From Syntrophomonas sp. UBA4922 (GTDB lineage: Bacteria; Bacillota; Syntrophomonadia; Syntrophomonadales; Syntrophomonadaceae): a stretch of DNA of 15,215 bases. The notes under the pieces were generated by a model. The model did no database searches and was not told the DNA's origin. It saw only the letters and a list, made by a program, of their open reading frames with translations. Positions 1-6,997 of this stretch are shown piece by piece. The stretch covers positions 9,618 through 24,832 of the forward strand of contig DHBS01000012.1 of NCBI GenBank assembly GCA_002398825.1, read 5' to 3'. A program made the position numbers and the translations under genes. Each line of letters opens with the position of its first letter. The stretch's first letter is position 1.

Positions 1-555
1 GGGGTGGACGCATCCTACATCATCACAGGGGACAGCTGGGGAGAACTGACCCTGGCTATAACCCAGCACCTGAGCAAGCTGGCCTCGAAAACCGGAGGAT
101 TCAGTTTGGACCCGGGTTTTGAGGACAATCTGAAACATACCGTGTCGCGTTTCAATGAATTCGCCAGAACAGGTCAGGATAAGGATTTCGGCCGCGGTGA
201 TTACAACTATGACCGGGAGTGGACCACATTTCCCCCCACCGTTCCCGGCGTAGAATGGCCTCCGGCGGGCAGTTTGAACTATACCATGTATCCGCTCAGC
301 GATCAGGGGCCATATTATGCCATCATCCTTGGCGCAGGCACCCTGGACACCAATGGAGGCCCGGTGATAAATAAATATGCCCAGGTTCTGAATGTGTATG
401 ACCAGCCAATTGCCGGGCTGTATGGCGCCGGCAACTGCGTGGCCTCCCCGGTGGCCAGGGCCTATTGGGGAGGCGGAAGCACTCTGGGTCCGGCTATGAC
501 CTTTGGATACCTGGCCGGTTTGCATGCCAGCATGGGCGCCGAGAAAGAGGTCTAG
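1..555 (+). CDS. FAD-dependent oxidoreductase, KstD/fumarate reductase-like, C-terminal part (5' end outside window)
   Basis: The reading frame is open from the first base, so the N-terminal FAD-binding part lies upstream and only about 184 residues are seen. Near residues 61-73 there is FGRGDYNYDREW, typical of 3-ketosteroid-1-dehydrogenase-like members of the FAD_binding_2 family. Further on are GPYYA, a GTLDTNGGP segment, GLYGAGN and a GGGSTLGPAMTFGY stretch, which together form the C-terminal FAD-binding and substrate-pocket signature. Known family members move hydride/electrons between FAD and an alkene or ketone-type substrate (steroid dehydrogenases, fumarate, urocanate or other enoate reductases). 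The substrate here cannot be read from this fragment; in an anaerobe an enoate-type reduction is as likely as steroid chemistry. The rubredoxin-like gene 186 bp downstream on the same strand may be an electron partner (inference). Family is confident, substrate is not. Confidence 0.85.
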   Translation, partial: GVDASYIITGDSWGELTLAITQHLSKLASKTGGFSLDPGFEDNLKHTVSRFNEFARTGQDKDFGRGDYNYDREWTTFPPTVPGVEWPPAGSLNYTMYPLSDQGPYYAIILGAGTLDTNGGPVINKYAQVLNVYDQPIAGLYGAGNCVASPVARAYWGGGSTLGPAMTFGYLAGLHASMGAEKEV

Positions 556-725
556 TTGGGGAGCCGTTAAGCAAAAGGACGGATCATTGACTTCGAAAAG
601 CGCTGGCAGTGTTCAGGTAACGGAGACAGAGTCGACAACGAATACGGAAGGTCAAAAGATTTCTATCTGAACCTTGGATTATCGAGTGAAAGGTCCAGTT
701 GCGACTGGCAGTAAATCAGACCATG

Positions 726-732
726 AAGGGAG
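726..732 (+). promoter_or_regulatory. Ribosome binding site of rubredoxin-like gene
   Basis: AAGGGAG lies 9 bases before the ATG at 742. It supports that start over other frames in this stretch. Confidence 0.6.
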
Positions 733-741
733 ACGAAAATT

Positions 742-1071
742 ATGTTATGGAAATGTTCGGTTTGCGGTTTTGTTTACGAAGGAAGCGAGGCGCCGCCAAA
801 ATGCCCCAAATGCATGTCGCCTAAGGAGAAATTCGCTGCCTTGTCCGAAGAAGATGCCCAAAAAATTTATGCTTCGGACCGTACCAATGATATTCATATG
901 GAAATCATTAGACTGGCCATGAAAATCGCGAAATTGGCTAAAGAAGGCATTGAAATCAACCTGGACCCTCCCTGCGTAGCATTGTTTGAACAGGCCCGCG
1001 ATGAAGCCTGGATTATTAAACAAAGAAGCAAAGCTGAAATTGCCGGTCATCTCGGTAAGGGAAAGTGGTAA
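742..1071 (+). CDS. Small rubredoxin-like protein with helical C-terminal extension
   Basis: 109 residues. The N-terminus carries two CxxC knuckles, C5/C8 and C21/C24 (WKCSVCGFVYEG then PKCPKC), the four-cysteine iron site of a rubredoxin-like domain. Spacing between knuckles is short (12 residues), as in the C-terminal rubredoxin domain of rubrerythrins rather than in classical rubredoxin. Residues about 40-109 look mostly helical, with charged amphipathic stretches and one more Cys (in DPPCVALF, about residue 78); I do not recognise this part. Likely a soluble one-electron carrier. It follows the flavoprotein gene on the same strand, so transfer between the two is plausible but inferred. 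The start has a ribosome site at 726-732. Confidence 0.8.
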   Translation: MLWKCSVCGFVYEGSEAPPKCPKCMSPKEKFAALSEEDAQKIYASDRTNDIHMEIIRLAMKIAKLAKEGIEINLDPPCVALFEQARDEAWIIKQRSKAEIAGHLGKGKW

Positions 1072-1137
1072 GACAGCATACCCGGAAGCTCTCATGAACT
1101 GACCACAAGGCAACTGGGATCAAGCGGCCTGTAAGAA

Positions 1138-1190
1138 AGAGGCTGTCCCCAAAGTCTGTATAGACAAAAGGGATAGCCTCTCTTTATTCT
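1138..1190 (+). terminator. Hairpin after rubredoxin-like gene; probable terminator, possibly derived from an insertion-sequence end
   Basis: AGAGGCTGTCCC (1138-1149) pairs with GGGATAGCCTCT (1170-1181) with one G-T pair. A second small stem, GTCT/AGAC (1154-1157 with 1162-1165), sits inside the loop. The T-rich tract CTTTATTCTTTT follows. This fits an intrinsic terminator for the flavoprotein/rubredoxin transcript. The arm sequence GAGGCTGTCCC also resembles terminal inverted repeats of some Firmicute transposons, so it may be a short relic. Confidence 0.6.
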
Positions 1191-1294
1191 TTTGATGCAG
1201 TTGTGGCTTTCCCCAGCCGGCGATGCTGGATTCACCTGCTAAAAACACGGTTTGTAGTTGGTGTGCAGGTAATTTTACATAAACTTATCGCGTT

Positions 1295-1389
1295 GTGGAA
1301 TAGCCCGGTCCAAATCACAAGGCTCTTGAACCTGCCAAGAAAACTAGCCTGTTTAAGAGCCGTTTCAAAGCTTTTCTACACTATTCCAC
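1295..1389. repeat. Nested inverted repeats at 3' end of the trpB-like gene
   Basis: Inner arms GGCTCTTGAAC (1321-1331) and GTTTAAGAGCC (1351-1361) match at 10 of 11 positions. Outer arms GTGGAATAG (1295-1303) and CTATTCCAC (1381-1389) are perfect 9-mers, and the right outer arm contains the stop codon of the trpB-like gene. On the minus strand this could form a long nested hairpin in the 3' untranslated RNA. There is no strong U-run after it, so it is not a textbook terminator; it may act as an mRNA 3'-end stabiliser or be a decayed repeat. Confidence 0.4.
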
Positions 1390-2748
1390 TTTAGGCAGGC
1401 CTGCAAATCCTCGCTGCAAGTCTTCGTCAGTGGGGATGTAATCCGACATGGTTCCGTCATTATACTGCGCGTAAGCATGCATATCGAAGTAGCCGGTACC
1501 GGTCAGGCCGAATAGAATAGTTTTGGCCTCGCCCGATTCCCTGCACTTGAGGGCTTCCACAACCGCGCCATAGATGGCGTGGGCGGATTCGGGCGCCGGC
1601 AAGATCTGTTCGCGCTTGCAGAACAGGGTGGCCGCGTCGAAAACCCTGGTCTGCTCCGCAGAGATGGCTTCCATGTAGCCATCGTGATAGAGCTTGGAGA
1701 GAATGGGCGACATGCCATGATAGCGCAGGCCGCCGGCATGGTTGGGCGAAGGAATGAAATCACTGCCCAGCGTGTACATTTTGGCCAGCGGGGTGATTTT
1801 GCCGGTATCGCAAAAATCATAGGCGTATTTGCCGCGGGTCAGTGAAGGGCAGGAAGCCGGCTCCACCGCAATAAACCTGCTGTTGGCTTTGCCGGTCAGT
1901 TTATCCTGCATGAAGGCCGCCATCAATCCGCCCAGATTGGATCCGCCCCCGGCGCAGCCGATCACGATGTCCGGGTATTCGCCGATCTTTTCCATGGCGA
2001 TTTTGCTCTCCAGGCCGATAACCGATTGATGCAGCAGCACCTGATTCAAGACTGAACCCAGAGCATAACGGCATTGGTCATCTTTTAAGGAAAGTTCTAT
2101 GGCCTCGGAGATGGCGCAGCCCAGGCTGCCGCCGGTGGTGGGATCTTTGGCTAAAATAGCCCGGCCTACCTCGGTAGTATCGGAAGGGCTGGGGATTATT
2201 TTGGCCCCGTAGGTTTCCATCACCGATTTGCGGAAAGGCTTTTGCTCAAAAGAAACCTTGACCATGAATACGGTAAGATCCAGGCCATAGAAGGCGCAGG
2301 CCATAGACAGCGCGGTGCCCCATTGCCCGGCCCCGGTTTCGGTGGTCAGAGAAGTCAGGCCCTCTTCTTTGGCGTAATAAGCCATGGCAGCGGCTGCATT
2401 CAGTTTGTGGCTGCCGGAGGTGTTATTGCCCTCGAATTTATAGTAGATTTTAGCCGGCGTATCCAACACTTTCTCCAGATTGTAGGCGCGAATCAAAGGG
2501 GAGGGCCTGAACATCCGGTAGAAGTCGAGGACACCGCCGGGGATATCCACGTACCTGGTCTCGGCATCCATCTCCTGCCGGCAGAGTTCTTTCGCAAACA
2601 CGGGATACAGATCCTCAGCGGTTATAGGCTGAAGGGTTCCGGGATTGAGAAATGGATCATGTTGTTCCTTCATGTCGGCGCGGATGTTATACCATTGTTT
2701 AGGGATTTCTTCCTCGGTTAAATAGGTTTTGTACGGGACTTGGGCCAT
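1381..2748 (-). CDS. trpB: TrpB-like pyridoxal-phosphate enzyme (TrpB2-type tryptophan synthase beta chain)
   Basis: 455 residues from the ATG at 2748; an upstream in-frame ATG would add 14 residues but lies before the AAAGGGGG ribosome site. The PLP Schiff-base lysine is K115 in GSHKLNAA. ETGAGQWG (137-144) and the phosphate-binding loop GCAGGGSNLGG (264-274) follow, and the tail ends with a GLTGTGYFDMHAY segment. At about 455 residues, with an N-terminal extension containing KQWYNI, it fits the TrpB2 class, longer than the roughly 400-residue TrpB1 that pairs with TrpA. The reaction is condensation of indole with serine to tryptophan, in the cytoplasm. No trpA or other trp gene is adjacent, so a stand-alone indole-salvage role is likely (inference). 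Expression is predicted to be switched on by uncharged tRNA-Trp through the T-box leader at 2825-3082. Confidence 0.9.
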   Translation of the reverse strand: MAQVPYKTYLTEEEIPKQWYNIRADMKEQHDPFLNPGTLQPITAEDLYPVFAKELCRQEMDAETRYVDIPGGVLDFYRMFRPSPLIRAYNLEKVLDTPAKIYYKFEGNNTSGSHKLNAAAAMAYYAKEEGLTSLTTETGAGQWGTALSMACAFYGLDLTVFMVKVSFEQKPFRKSVMETYGAKIIPSPSDTTEVGRAILAKDPTTGGSLGCAISEAIELSLKDDQCRYALGSVLNQVLLHQSVIGLESKIAMEKIGEYPDIVIGCAGGGSNLGGLMAAFMQDKLTGKANSRFIAVEPASCPSLTRGKYAYDFCDTGKITPLAKMYTLGSDFIPSPNHAGGLRYHGMSPILSKLYHDGYMEAISAEQTRVFDAATLFCKREQILPAPESAHAIYGAVVEALKCRESGEAKTILFGLTGTGYFDMHAYAQYNDGTMSDYIPTDEDLQRGFAGLPKVE

Positions 2749-2755
2749 GTTTTTT

Positions 2756-2763
2756 CCCCCTTT
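2756..2763 (-). promoter_or_regulatory. Ribosome binding site fixing the trpB-like start
   Basis: On the minus strand AAAGGGGG stands 7 bases before the ATG at 2748. The upstream in-frame ATG at 2790 has no such site. Confidence 0.75.
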
Positions 2764-2824
2764 GTAATTTGTTGATATTTGCAGCATCACTGGTATTTAA
2801 ATATAATCTGTGCAGATTCCGTAT

Positions 2825-2856
2825 AAAAAAGCCCACGTCCCTTAAGGGACATGAGC
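2825..2856 (-). terminator. T-box attenuator terminator
   Basis: On the minus strand GCTCATGTCCC (2856-2846) pairs fully, including three G-U pairs, with GGGACGTGGGC (2841-2831) across a TTAA loop. Six Ts follow (2830-2825). It overlaps the 3' arm of the antiterminator, so the two structures exclude each other. Confidence 0.9.
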
Positions 2857-3082
2857 TCTTACTCATGCGGTACCACCCAAATTGGTCGATGACCCACTCG
2901 TTCCGCGCACCAGCATGCGCGCTCCCTTGATAACGGGCGGAGTTCCCGTTGGCCACTACTCTGTTTCATTTTGCAGCCACCCTCGTCAGTCCATTCAACT
3001 TGTCTGTTACTGCTGCAATCCCAGCCTCTGCAACTCTCTGGAAGTCAGTATCAAGCCTACTTCTCTGACTCATCGGTTAATA
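2825..3082 (-). promoter_or_regulatory. T-box riboswitch (tRNA-Trp responsive leader) of the trpB-like gene
   Basis: Read on the minus strand. The specifier internal loop is closed below by GTCAG (3069-3065) with CTGAC (2989-2985) and above by CTTG (3055-3052) with CAAG (3002-2999). The 5' side of the loop is AGAAGTAGG, with the AGTA-type loop E; the 3' side is TTGAATGGA, presenting TGG, the tryptophan codon, at 2993-2991, followed by A as in known T-boxes. CAGAGAG (3040-3034) lies in the distal part of stem I. The conserved T-box GGGTGGTACCGC is at 2878-2867. Its antiterminator can form with CATGAG pairing CTCATG and GGG pairing CCC. The competing terminator is listed separately. In this family an uncharged cognate tRNA pairs with the specifier and the T-box bulge and allows read-through. 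Confidence 0.93.
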
Positions 3083-3088
3083 ATCTGG

Positions 3089-3117
3089 ATTTTACAGTTA
3101 CCGGTTCAGTTTGTCAA
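3089..3117 (-). promoter_or_regulatory. Sigma-A promoter of the T-box/trpB-like transcript
   Basis: On the minus strand a perfect -35 TTGACA (3117-3112), a 17-base spacer and the -10 TAAAAT (3094-3089). Transcription would start near 3082, just before the T-box leader. Confidence 0.85.
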
Positions 3118-3374
3118 GCGCATGACGGCATATATGCTGCAGCCGCATGATAGGGCATCTTTACGAGTATGACAATTTCTTTAATATATCCTCGCTATTC
3201 AAATACTCTGCAGTAAGCGCTTCGCCAGATCCAGCCAAACTACAGTTGCCCCGAGCCTGGCCATAGTGCGGATGATAAAGAAATGATTATAAACCCCGGA
3301 ATATGAATATTCTTCTGCCCAAATCATGCCGAATCCAGCCTGAATTATGATTATCCGCCGTTCAGTCCTAACCA

Positions 3375-3385
3375 TTTTCGACAAA
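3375..3385 (-). promoter_or_regulatory. Spo0A box upstream of the kinase gene
   Basis: The minus strand reads TTTGTCGAAAA, containing an exact TGTCGAA, the consensus box of the sporulation master regulator Spo0A. It overlaps a possible -35 element (TTCGAC, 3377-3382) of the kinase promoter. A 7-mer can occur by chance about once or twice in a window of this size, so the position in a promoter region is the main support. Confidence 0.45.
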
Positions 3386-3405
3386 CTTAGATATAAGAAT
3401 AGTAT
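3377..3405 (+). promoter_or_regulatory. Putative promoter of the PocR-PAS kinase gene
   Basis: TTCGAC (3377-3382), a 17-base spacer and TAGTAT (3400-3405). Both hexamers are imperfect; the stretch after it is A/T rich. TATATT at 3403-3408 is an alternative -10. Confidence 0.35.
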
Positions 3406-3435
3406 ATTGTAAGTAATATCATTATTCTAATCTCC

Positions 3436-3441
3436 GGAGGG
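3436..3441 (+). promoter_or_regulatory. Ribosome binding site deciding the TTG start of the kinase
   Basis: GGAGGG lies 6 bases before the TTG at 3448. No ATG or GTG start in the frame lies at a suitable distance, so TTG is chosen. Confidence 0.75.
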
Positions 3442-3447
3442 TGTAAC

Positions 3448-5994
3448 TTGAAGGACGAAAATAAAACTAAGGAGCAACTTATAGAAGAACTGGTCGAATT
3501 GAGGTCAAGAAATGCGGCGTTGGAATCTGTTTTTGCAAACCACGGTGTAGTCCGGCAGGGTAATGAAACGAGGTCTCAATATCAATGGTTCTCAACCGGC
3601 AGGTCTGAAATATACGTTACCGACCCGGTTCAGAAGCAATTCCAAGAAAAGCCCATCAAATTTAGGTTCTCGGATTTGGTGGATATTCAATGTCTTCAAC
3701 AATTGTTGAACTCATTTTATATGGCCACCGGAATTCCATATGGACTGCATGATGAAGAGAATAACGTCATAAGCGGGATAGGCTGGCAGGACATATGTGC
3801 CCTTTTTCACCGTAAATGCCCTGAGACCTACGAAAGATGCAAGCAAAGTGACGCTTACATCGCCGCTCATCTGCATGAGGAGGCGTATATAGGTTATAAG
3901 TGTCTCAACGGCCTGATGGACTACGGCACTCCCATCGTAGTGGAAGGTCAGCATTTGGGCGGCATTTTCCTGGGACAACTTCTTCATGAACCGCCTGACG
4001 AGGACTTTTTTCGCCAACAGGCGCAAGAGCATGGATTTGACGAAAACGCCTATATGGAAGCACTTCGCCGGGTGCCCATAATCTCTGAAGAGCAGGTGGG
4101 GGCTATAATGGCCTTTTACTCCAAGTTGGGACAGATGCTTATAGCCATGGGTCTGGAGCGAAAACGCAAACTGGAGGAAGCAGATAAAATTATTAAAGAC
4201 CGTGAGGAGAGACTGAGACTGGTATGGGCGACTCACAACGACGGTTTCTGGGATTGGAATACCGTAACCGGCGAAGTATATTACAGCCCCCGCTGGGCTG
4301 AGATGTTGGGATATTCGCCGGAAGAACTGGAACCCTGCATTCACGCTTGGGAAAGACTGGTGCATCCTGATGATAAAACGGCTATGCTGCAGGCTATCAA
4401 TGACCATCTGTTGGGGAAAACCACCAAGTTTGAAATGGAATATCGTATGCTCACTAAATCAAGGGAGTGGAAGTGGGTTATGTCGCGGGGCCGGGTGGTT
4501 GAGAGAGATGCAGCCGGTCAGTCCTTGAGCATGGCGGGAATACATATCGATCTGACAGACCTGAAGCGGGCCGAAACCGCTATGCGTCAATCACATCAGA
4601 AGTTTTTGAAAGCCTTCCAGTATAACCCCGACCCTATGGCAATAACCATATTGAGGGAAGGGCGCTTCGTGGAAGTCAATGATGCTTTTGTCACTACTAG
4701 CGGCTTTACCAGACAAGAAACCATAGGCCGCACGGTTTACGATTTAAAAATCTGGGTTAATTTTTCAGACCGCAAGCGCCTATTCCAGGCACTTAGGGAA
4801 AACGGAAGCATCAGGGACTTTGAAGTTGAACTAAGATTGAAAAACGGCGAGATACGAACCTTTTGCCTTTCCGGAGAAATATTTGAGCTCGATGGCAAAC
4901 CGCATTTCCTAAAATCATGCAAAGATATTACTGAAAGTAAACGCATCCAGGATCAAATCCGTTTGTCAGAGGAACTTTTTTCTAAGGCTTTCAATACCAG
5001 CCCCATACCAATGGTGATTATCTCTGCAGATGATCAGAAATACATCATGGTCAACATGGCATATTGCCACTGTACCGGTTACAGTTATGAAGATACTATT
5101 GGTCATACACCTCTGGAGTTGGGATTTTTTATGAAGGCTACCGACTACGACCAGGCTGAATGGCTGCTTTTGACCAATCAATCAGTTCGGGATATGGAAA
5201 TCATGTTTCGTAACAAGAAAGGCGAACAGAGATTGGGCCTGATTTCTACGGAAAATATTGTTGTTGATGGCCGGTCTTGTATACTCGGTATATTAGTCGA
5301 CATAACAGAGCAAAGAAAAATGGAAATTGAGATGACCCGGCTGGACCGTCTTAACCTGGTTGGAGAAATGTCAGCCAGCATCGGCCATGAGATCCGCAAT
5401 CCGATGACAACCGTACGCGGGTATCTGCAGCTCTTGCGGGAAAGGGAGGATTATCAACCAGATAAGGACTACTTTGATCTGATGATCGAAGAACTGGACC
5501 GGGCTAACTCCATTATCACTGAATTCCTTTCACTGGCGAAAAACAAAATGGTGGATATGACCCGGCAGAATCTTAATGCGATCATCAGTAAGTCGCTGCC
5601 GCTTATTGAGGCCAGTGCTCTGAGCAGGAATCAATACATTTATCATGAACTCAATGATCTCCCTGACCTGCTCCTCGATAAGGAAGAGATCCATCAGCTT
5701 ATACTGAACATGCTTAAAAACGGCTTGGAGTCAATGTCGTCAACCGGGGCGGTAACTATTAAAACCCTGGTGGAGAATGAAAATGCACTACTGGTAATTG
5801 AGGATCAAGGCTCCGGGATAGACCGAGCCGTTCTTGATAAACTGGGGACGCCCTTTTTTACCACCAAAGAGAATGGAACCGGCTTGGGTCTGGCGGTTTG
5901 CTACCGTATTGCGGCTCGCCACAATGCCACAATTGACGTAAAGACCAGTTCAAAGGGTACTGCCTTCTTTATAAGGTTTCCAATTCCTCAGTGA
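3448..5994 (+). CDS. Orphan sensor histidine kinase: PocR domain, three PAS domains, HisKA-HATPase
   Basis: 848 residues with a TTG start. Order: short coiled N-terminus (about 1-30); PocR ligand-binding domain (about 73-235, with Cys117, Cys124, Cys131 and Cys152); linker helix; PAS1 (about 255-375, FWDWN...GYSPEEL, VHPDD); PAS2 (about 380-500); PAS3 (about 505-625); HisKA with phosphoacceptor H647 in SIGHEIRNPMTTVRGYLQLL; and HATPase_c with N-box N754/N758, DQGSG (786-790), TPFFTTK (801-807) and GTGLGL (810-815). No membrane span or receiver domain is visible, so it is a soluble cytoplasmic kinase. PocR domains bind small organic ligands in known regulators. No response regulator gene adjoins it. 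The H-box closely resembles sporulation kinases of the KinA type, and a Spo0A box lies upstream, so Spo0A or Spo0F could be the target (inference). All catalytic motifs are intact. Confidence 0.9.
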   Translation: MKDENKTKEQLIEELVELRSRNAALESVFANHGVVRQGNETRSQYQWFSTGRSEIYVTDPVQKQFQEKPIKFRFSDLVDIQCLQQLLNSFYMATGIPYGLHDEENNVISGIGWQDICALFHRKCPETYERCKQSDAYIAAHLHEEAYIGYKCLNGLMDYGTPIVVEGQHLGGIFLGQLLHEPPDEDFFRQQAQEHGFDENAYMEALRRVPIISEEQVGAIMAFYSKLGQMLIAMGLERKRKLEEADKIIKDREERLRLVWATHNDGFWDWNTVTGEVYYSPRWAEMLGYSPEELEPCIHAWERLVHPDDKTAMLQAINDHLLGKTTKFEMEYRMLTKSREWKWVMSRGRVVERDAAGQSLSMAGIHIDLTDLKRAETAMRQSHQKFLKAFQYNPDPMAITILREGRFVEVNDAFVTTSGFTRQETIGRTVYDLKIWVNFSDRKRLFQALRENGSIRDFEVELRLKNGEIRTFCLSGEIFELDGKPHFLKSCKDITESKRIQDQIRLSEELFSKAFNTSPIPMVIISADDQKYIMVNMAYCHCTGYSYEDTIGHTPLELGFFMKATDYDQAEWLLLTNQSVRDMEIMFRNKKGEQRLGLISTENIVVDGRSCILGILVDITEQRKMEIEMTRLDRLNLVGEMSASIGHEIRNPMTTVRGYLQLLREREDYQPDKDYFDLMIEELDRANSIITEFLSLAKNKMVDMTRQNLNAIISKSLPLIEASALSRNQYIYHELNDLPDLLLDKEEIHQLILNMLKNGLESMSSTGAVTIKTLVENENALLVIEDQGSGIDRAVLDKLGTPFFTTKENGTGLGLAVCYRIAARHNATIDVKTSSKGTAFFIRFPIPQ

Positions 5995-6039
5995 TGGCAG
6001 ATAAAAAATAATGGCATAGTGGTGAAAACTATCCCGGTA

Positions 6040-6720
6040 TTATGGCCAATGGTTTAGCTCTTTGAGGTGTTGGCGGGCGATGCTGTTTAGTATCCTGCTC
6101 ACTTCAATCTGCTTTTGTGGAATGAAGCCGGTGCTCTTCAAGCCTTTAATGGAAGCATGGTTATTGATTAAAACGCTGCTCCACACCTGTCGGCAGCCTT
6201 CTTTATATAAAAGCTCAAATATTTTGGTCAGCAGAAAACCGTGTATTCTATTCCCCCTGAATTCGGTATCAACATAGTTGGGACCGATATATATTCCGGC
6301 TTTTACCTCCAGACAATAGCTGAAGAATGGGAACTGGCGGTTCTGGTAATGACACCAGGAATAGGCGATAAGCTGATTATTGTAAAAAGCCCCCAGGCAT
6401 CTGGCTCCTTCGGCAAAAAAAGTGGCAATTCGTTCCTTGCTCAGCCCGTTCAGCTCAGAGATCAGCCGGGTATGACTGCTGTTTAAAGGCCTGCATTCAA
6501 CGGAAAGGCCGGGTATCTCTATTTGAGGCGGCTGATCCAAGCGCTTTAGAACCACCAGGAGAGTCGCCTTTTTGTAAATAAGGCTGGCCAGGCGATTGGT
6601 GATTTTTTTCCAGGTGAGCCTTCTCAGTCTGAGTAAGGTGTGGCGGGTTATTTGTCTTAAGCTTTGCCGCTTCTTCCCCAAACGGTCATAGGTATAACCG
6701 TTTTTTGCGCTTCCTTCCAC
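6040..6720 (-). CDS. GNAT-fold acyltransferase
   Basis: 226 residues from a GTG at 6720, preceded on the minus strand by AAAAGGAG about 10 bases upstream. Residues 1-45 are very basic and not conserved-looking. About 80-205 is a GNAT domain: beta strands around GARCLGAFYNNQLIAYSW, acetyl-CoA motif A in YVDTEFRGNRIHGFLL (149-164), and motif B in NNHASIKGLKSTGF (186-199). It would transfer an acyl group, usually from acyl-CoA, to an amine. Substrate unknown. Similar stand-alone GNATs occur in surface-polysaccharide clusters, and the next two genes are glycan-related, so an N-acyl sugar modification is possible (inference). It runs opposite to the kinase, with 45 bp between the two stops and no clear terminator there. 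Confidence 0.75.
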   Translation of the reverse strand: MEGSAKNGYTYDRLGKKRQSLRQITRHTLLRLRRLTWKKITNRLASLIYKKATLLVVLKRLDQPPQIEIPGLSVECRPLNSSHTRLISELNGLSKERIATFFAEGARCLGAFYNNQLIAYSWCHYQNRQFPFFSYCLEVKAGIYIGPNYVDTEFRGNRIHGFLLTKIFELLYKEGCRQVWSSVLINNHASIKGLKSTGFIPQKQIEVSRILNSIARQHLKELNHWP

Positions 6721-6997
6721 AATATTGCATCTCCTTTTGACAGGACAGTATCGCTGTTGAAGTACCGTTTTATTAAGTTTTTCCTCAATTATCGGGTTTT
6801 ATTATATCGGGAAGCCCCGGGTGCGTGACCAAGGCAGTTTCAGTTCATTATTAAGCGCCTTCACTTGCGATCTGCAACAGCAATCCCTAATAATGCGTTT
6901 ATACTCCGTTCATGTAAACGATATATACAGGATTTGTCTGATCGTGCTAATATATGGATGCAAGATTGCGCCCATTTCAAAGCTTCGAGGTTAAAGA
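6721..6997. promoter_or_regulatory. Divergent intergenic region between GNAT and Stealth genes
   Basis: 277 bases serve both outward genes. On the minus strand TATAAT (plus positions 6801-6806) could be the -10 for the GNAT gene, but no good -35 is at 17 bases. No convincing promoter is seen for the plus-strand gene; TATATA near 6921-6926 and TAATAT at 6948-6953 are only weak candidates. No repeat or RNA gene recognised. Confidence 0.3.

Larger units (their letters stand above)
3118..3447. other. Divergent intergenic region between the T-box promoter and the kinase gene
   Basis: About 330 bases. The right end carries the kinase control signals listed separately. On the minus strand 3199-3384 is open for 61 codons from a TTG (TTG/ATG choices) without a visible ribosome site. 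Its amino-acid content (for example ARLGATVVWLDLAKRLL) looks protein-like, so it could be a decayed gene end, but I cannot assign it. Nothing else is supported here. Confidence 0.4.

Noticed and set aside
1203..1394. 63-codon plus-strand open frame after the terminator
   Set aside because: No ribosome site, no recognisable protein, and it runs across an inverted repeat into the end of the trpB-like gene.
2242..2721. 159-codon plus-strand open frame inside the trpB-like gene
   Set aside because: It lies wholly antisense to a gene with intact catalytic motifs, has no ribosome site and shows no recognisable domain.
3371..3405. Sigma-H promoter for the kinase, as for Bacillus sporulation kinases
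   Set aside because: The GAAT near 3397-3400 lacks the purine three bases before it and there is no AGGA-type -35 at 11-12 bases.
3712..4407. 231-codon minus-strand open frame inside the kinase gene
   Set aside because: Antisense to the PocR and PAS1 coding sequence. Long by chance, with low-complexity translation and no start signal.
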